DNA of 6,937 bases, taken from an uncultured Terriglobus sp. GTDB taxonomy: Bacteria > Acidobacteriota > Terriglobia > Terriglobales > Acidobacteriaceae. Position 1 is the first letter of the stretch. Each line of letters begins with the position of its first letter. Below the pieces are notes generated by a model. That model was not told the DNA's origin and did not search any database. It saw nothing but the letters and a program-made list of their open reading frames with translations. The stretch is taken from contig CALMRM010000105.1 of the NCBI GenBank assembly GCA_937871605.1, positions 1 to 6,937 on the forward strand. The letters are read 5' to 3'. Position numbers and translations under genes: made by a program. Positions 5,889 to 6,937 of this stretch are shown in pieces.

Positions 5889-5948
5889 GTTGGCAGGACT
5901 AACAAACGTCGGTGAATTAGAACCGAACCGGCAGAAAGCCTAACGAGT

Positions 5949-5978
5949 CGTCTGCGCTTTCCCCACAGACGCGCGGAC
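5949..5978 (+). repeat. Mutually exclusive hairpins ahead of the hydrolase gene
   Basis: CGTCTG (5949-5954) can pair with CAGACG (5966-5971), or GTCTGCGC (5950-5957) can pair with GCGCGGAC (5971-5978, one G-U). The two stems share bases and cannot form together. They lie 60-80 bp before the hydrolase start, where alternative leader folds could matter, but stems this short are weak evidence. Confidence 0.25.
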
Positions 5979-6034
5979 AGACAAGTGCATCTCTGGCAGT
6001 GCAGGCTCCTTCCGACACTAGGGCATAATGGTCC

Positions 6035-6937
6035 ATGCACTTTGCGAACCGGCTTGCTTGCTCGATGTTGGTCGTTTCAGCGAGCACGCTCGCACATGGG
6101 CAGCAGACGTCGTCAGCGCCAGAGACGGCTTCGCAAGGCCAGGGCACACAGTTGGTCATGTTGGGGACAGGTACACCGTACCCCGATCCCTCACGCTCAG
6201 GACCTGCACTGGCCGTCGTTGTGAACGGCACGCCTTACCTGGTCGATTGTGGCCCCGGCGTGGTTCGGCGCATGGTAGAGGCCAAGCAGCGAGGGATCGC
6301 AGGCCTGTCGCCGCAGGGCTTGCACACTGTGTTCATCACGCATCTGCACTCCGATCACACGGTGGGCTACCCGGACGTCATCTTCACCCCTGCTGTTGTG
6401 GGCCGCAGGGGCAGTCTGGAGGTGTACGGGCCTGTTGGGCTGGGCGATATGACGCACTTCCTGCTCAGCGCCTGGCAGAAGGACATGGATATTCGTCTAC
6501 ACGGCCTGGAAAAGGGACATGCCGATGCCTATGTAGTGCATGCGCACGAGCTACAACCAGGTGTCGTGCTCCACGACACGAATGTTACCGTCACAGCCTT
6601 TCTGGTAAAGCATGGAACGTGGGACCAGTCGTTTGGCTATCGCTTTAACACCCCGGATCGCTCCATCGTGATCTCCGGGGACACGGCTCCAGCAGACTCA
6701 GTGGTCAAGGCGTGTCACGGTTGCGACGTGCTGGTGCATGAGGTCTATCCAGAGGCTGGTCTGGCGACGCAAGTGCCCGAGGATAGGGAGTACCACCGTC
6801 GTTTTCACACCTCCACCACGGAACTGGCGCGCATCGCAGCCGAGGCAAAGCCGCAGAAGCTGATCCTGACACACGTGTTGTGGTGGGGAACAACACCGGC
6901 TCAGGTCGTCGAGGAAATCCACAAGGCAGGGTATAGG
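6035..6937 (+). CDS. Secreted MBL-fold metallo-hydrolase, RNase Z/AtsA-like (3' end beyond window)
   Basis: The frame has 301 codons from the ATG at 6035 and is open at the edge. Residues 1-23 form a signal peptide (basic start, LACSMLVVSASTLA core, AHG|Q site), so the enzyme is exported, probably to the periplasm. The metallo-beta-lactamase fold begins at VMLGTGTPYPDPSRSGPALA (41-60). It continues through LVDCGPG (69-75) and the metal motif THLHSDHTVGYPD (His103, His105, Asp107, His108). Further likely ligands are His193 (KHGTWDQSFGYRF), Asp216 (ISGDT) and His280 (LTH). The GYRF and SGDT motifs place it with RNase Z/arylsulfatase AtsA-like hydrolases. All ligands are intact, so it should be active, but the signal peptide argues against tRNA processing; the substrate is unknown. 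Homologues end about 10-20 residues after this point. The start rests on the signal peptide, because only a weak AGGG lies 11 bases upstream; ATG 6065 is an alternative. It appears to be a single gene with its own leader. Confidence 0.92.
   Translation, partial: MHFANRLACSMLVVSASTLAHGQQTSSAPETASQGQGTQLVMLGTGTPYPDPSRSGPALAVVVNGTPYLVDCGPGVVRRMVEAKQRGIAGLSPQGLHTVFITHLHSDHTVGYPDVIFTPAVVGRRGSLEVYGPVGLGDMTHFLLSAWQKDMDIRLHGLEKGHADAYVVHAHELQPGVVLHDTNVTVTAFLVKHGTWDQSFGYRFNTPDRSIVISGDTAPADSVVKACHGCDVLVHEVYPEAGLATQVPEDREYHRRFHTSTTELARIAAEAKPQKLILTHVLWWGTTPAQVVEEIHKAGYR

Larger units (their letters stand above)
5633..6034. other. Non-coding region with several hairpins, 402 bp
   Basis: No credible gene is seen between the RHH stop and the MBL hydrolase start. 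The stretch carries inverted repeats at 5633-5658, 5693-5708, 5773-5808, 5853-5867, 5874-5888 and 5949-5978. TATTAT at 5865-5870 is a fair -10 for the hydrolase gene, about 165 bp before its ATG, but the -35 (TTCAGG, 5842-5847) is weak. The density of structure hints at regulatory RNA or an old mobile-element remnant, but neither can be shown from sequence alone. Confidence 0.6.

Noticed and set aside
5917..6231. 104-codon minus-strand frame with six or more Cys ahead of the hydrolase
   Set aside because: Its 5' half is antisense to the hydrolase signal peptide and N-terminus, the Cys show no ordered motif, and no ribosome binding site is evident.
6028..6648. 206-codon plus-strand frame overlapping the MBL hydrolase
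   Set aside because: The MBL motifs (HSDH, SGDT, GYRF) are all in the frame starting at 6035. This one is a different frame with no recognisable motif.

Overview
The window looks like chromosomal DNA of a Gram-negative, GC-rich bacterium. An acidobacterium of the Terriglobus/Granulicella/Edaphobacter type is my best guess. The guess rests on the style of the proteins: a giant secreted lipoprotein of putative-Ig (He_PIG-like) repeats followed by a glycine/threonine-rich beta module, a small eight-stranded outer-membrane barrel, and an exported metallo-beta-lactamase-fold hydrolase. No rRNA or other phylogenetic marker is present, so this is inference.

Left two thirds (1-4881, minus strand): two genes, probably one transcript. 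The first, 4881 down to 679, encodes a 1400-residue lipoprotein. It has a lipobox Cys at residue 50, an N-terminal Ig-like domain, eight He_PIG-like repeats and a C-terminal module of about 530 residues with four-fold internal similarity. Five consecutive Ig repeats each carry one Cys pair, and the flanking repeats carry none. After 35 bp comes the second gene, 643 down to the window edge: an outer-membrane beta-barrel protein with a signal peptide and about eight predicted strands, not closed by a stop inside the window. The pair suggests a cell-surface assembly, with a long exported adhesin or scaffold lipoprotein and a small outer-membrane partner.

Middle (4882-6034): two AT-richer gene-poor stretches flank one small plus-strand gene (5318-5632). 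That gene encodes a ribbon-helix-helix protein resembling HicB-family antitoxins. No toxin gene lies beside it. It is divergent from the lipoprotein gene across a 436-bp gap. Both non-coding stretches are rich in short perfect inverted repeats, the strongest being a 13-bp stem at 5773-5808. None has the U-tract of an intrinsic terminator.

Right end (6035-6937, plus strand): a secreted MBL-fold metallo-hydrolase of the RNase Z/AtsA-like type with an intact HxHxDH motif, cut by the window edge probably only a few residues before its stop.

I see no mobile element, CRISPR array, tRNA or rRNA. The part most likely to be under-described is the lipoprotein/barrel pair with its block of Cys-paired Ig repeats.
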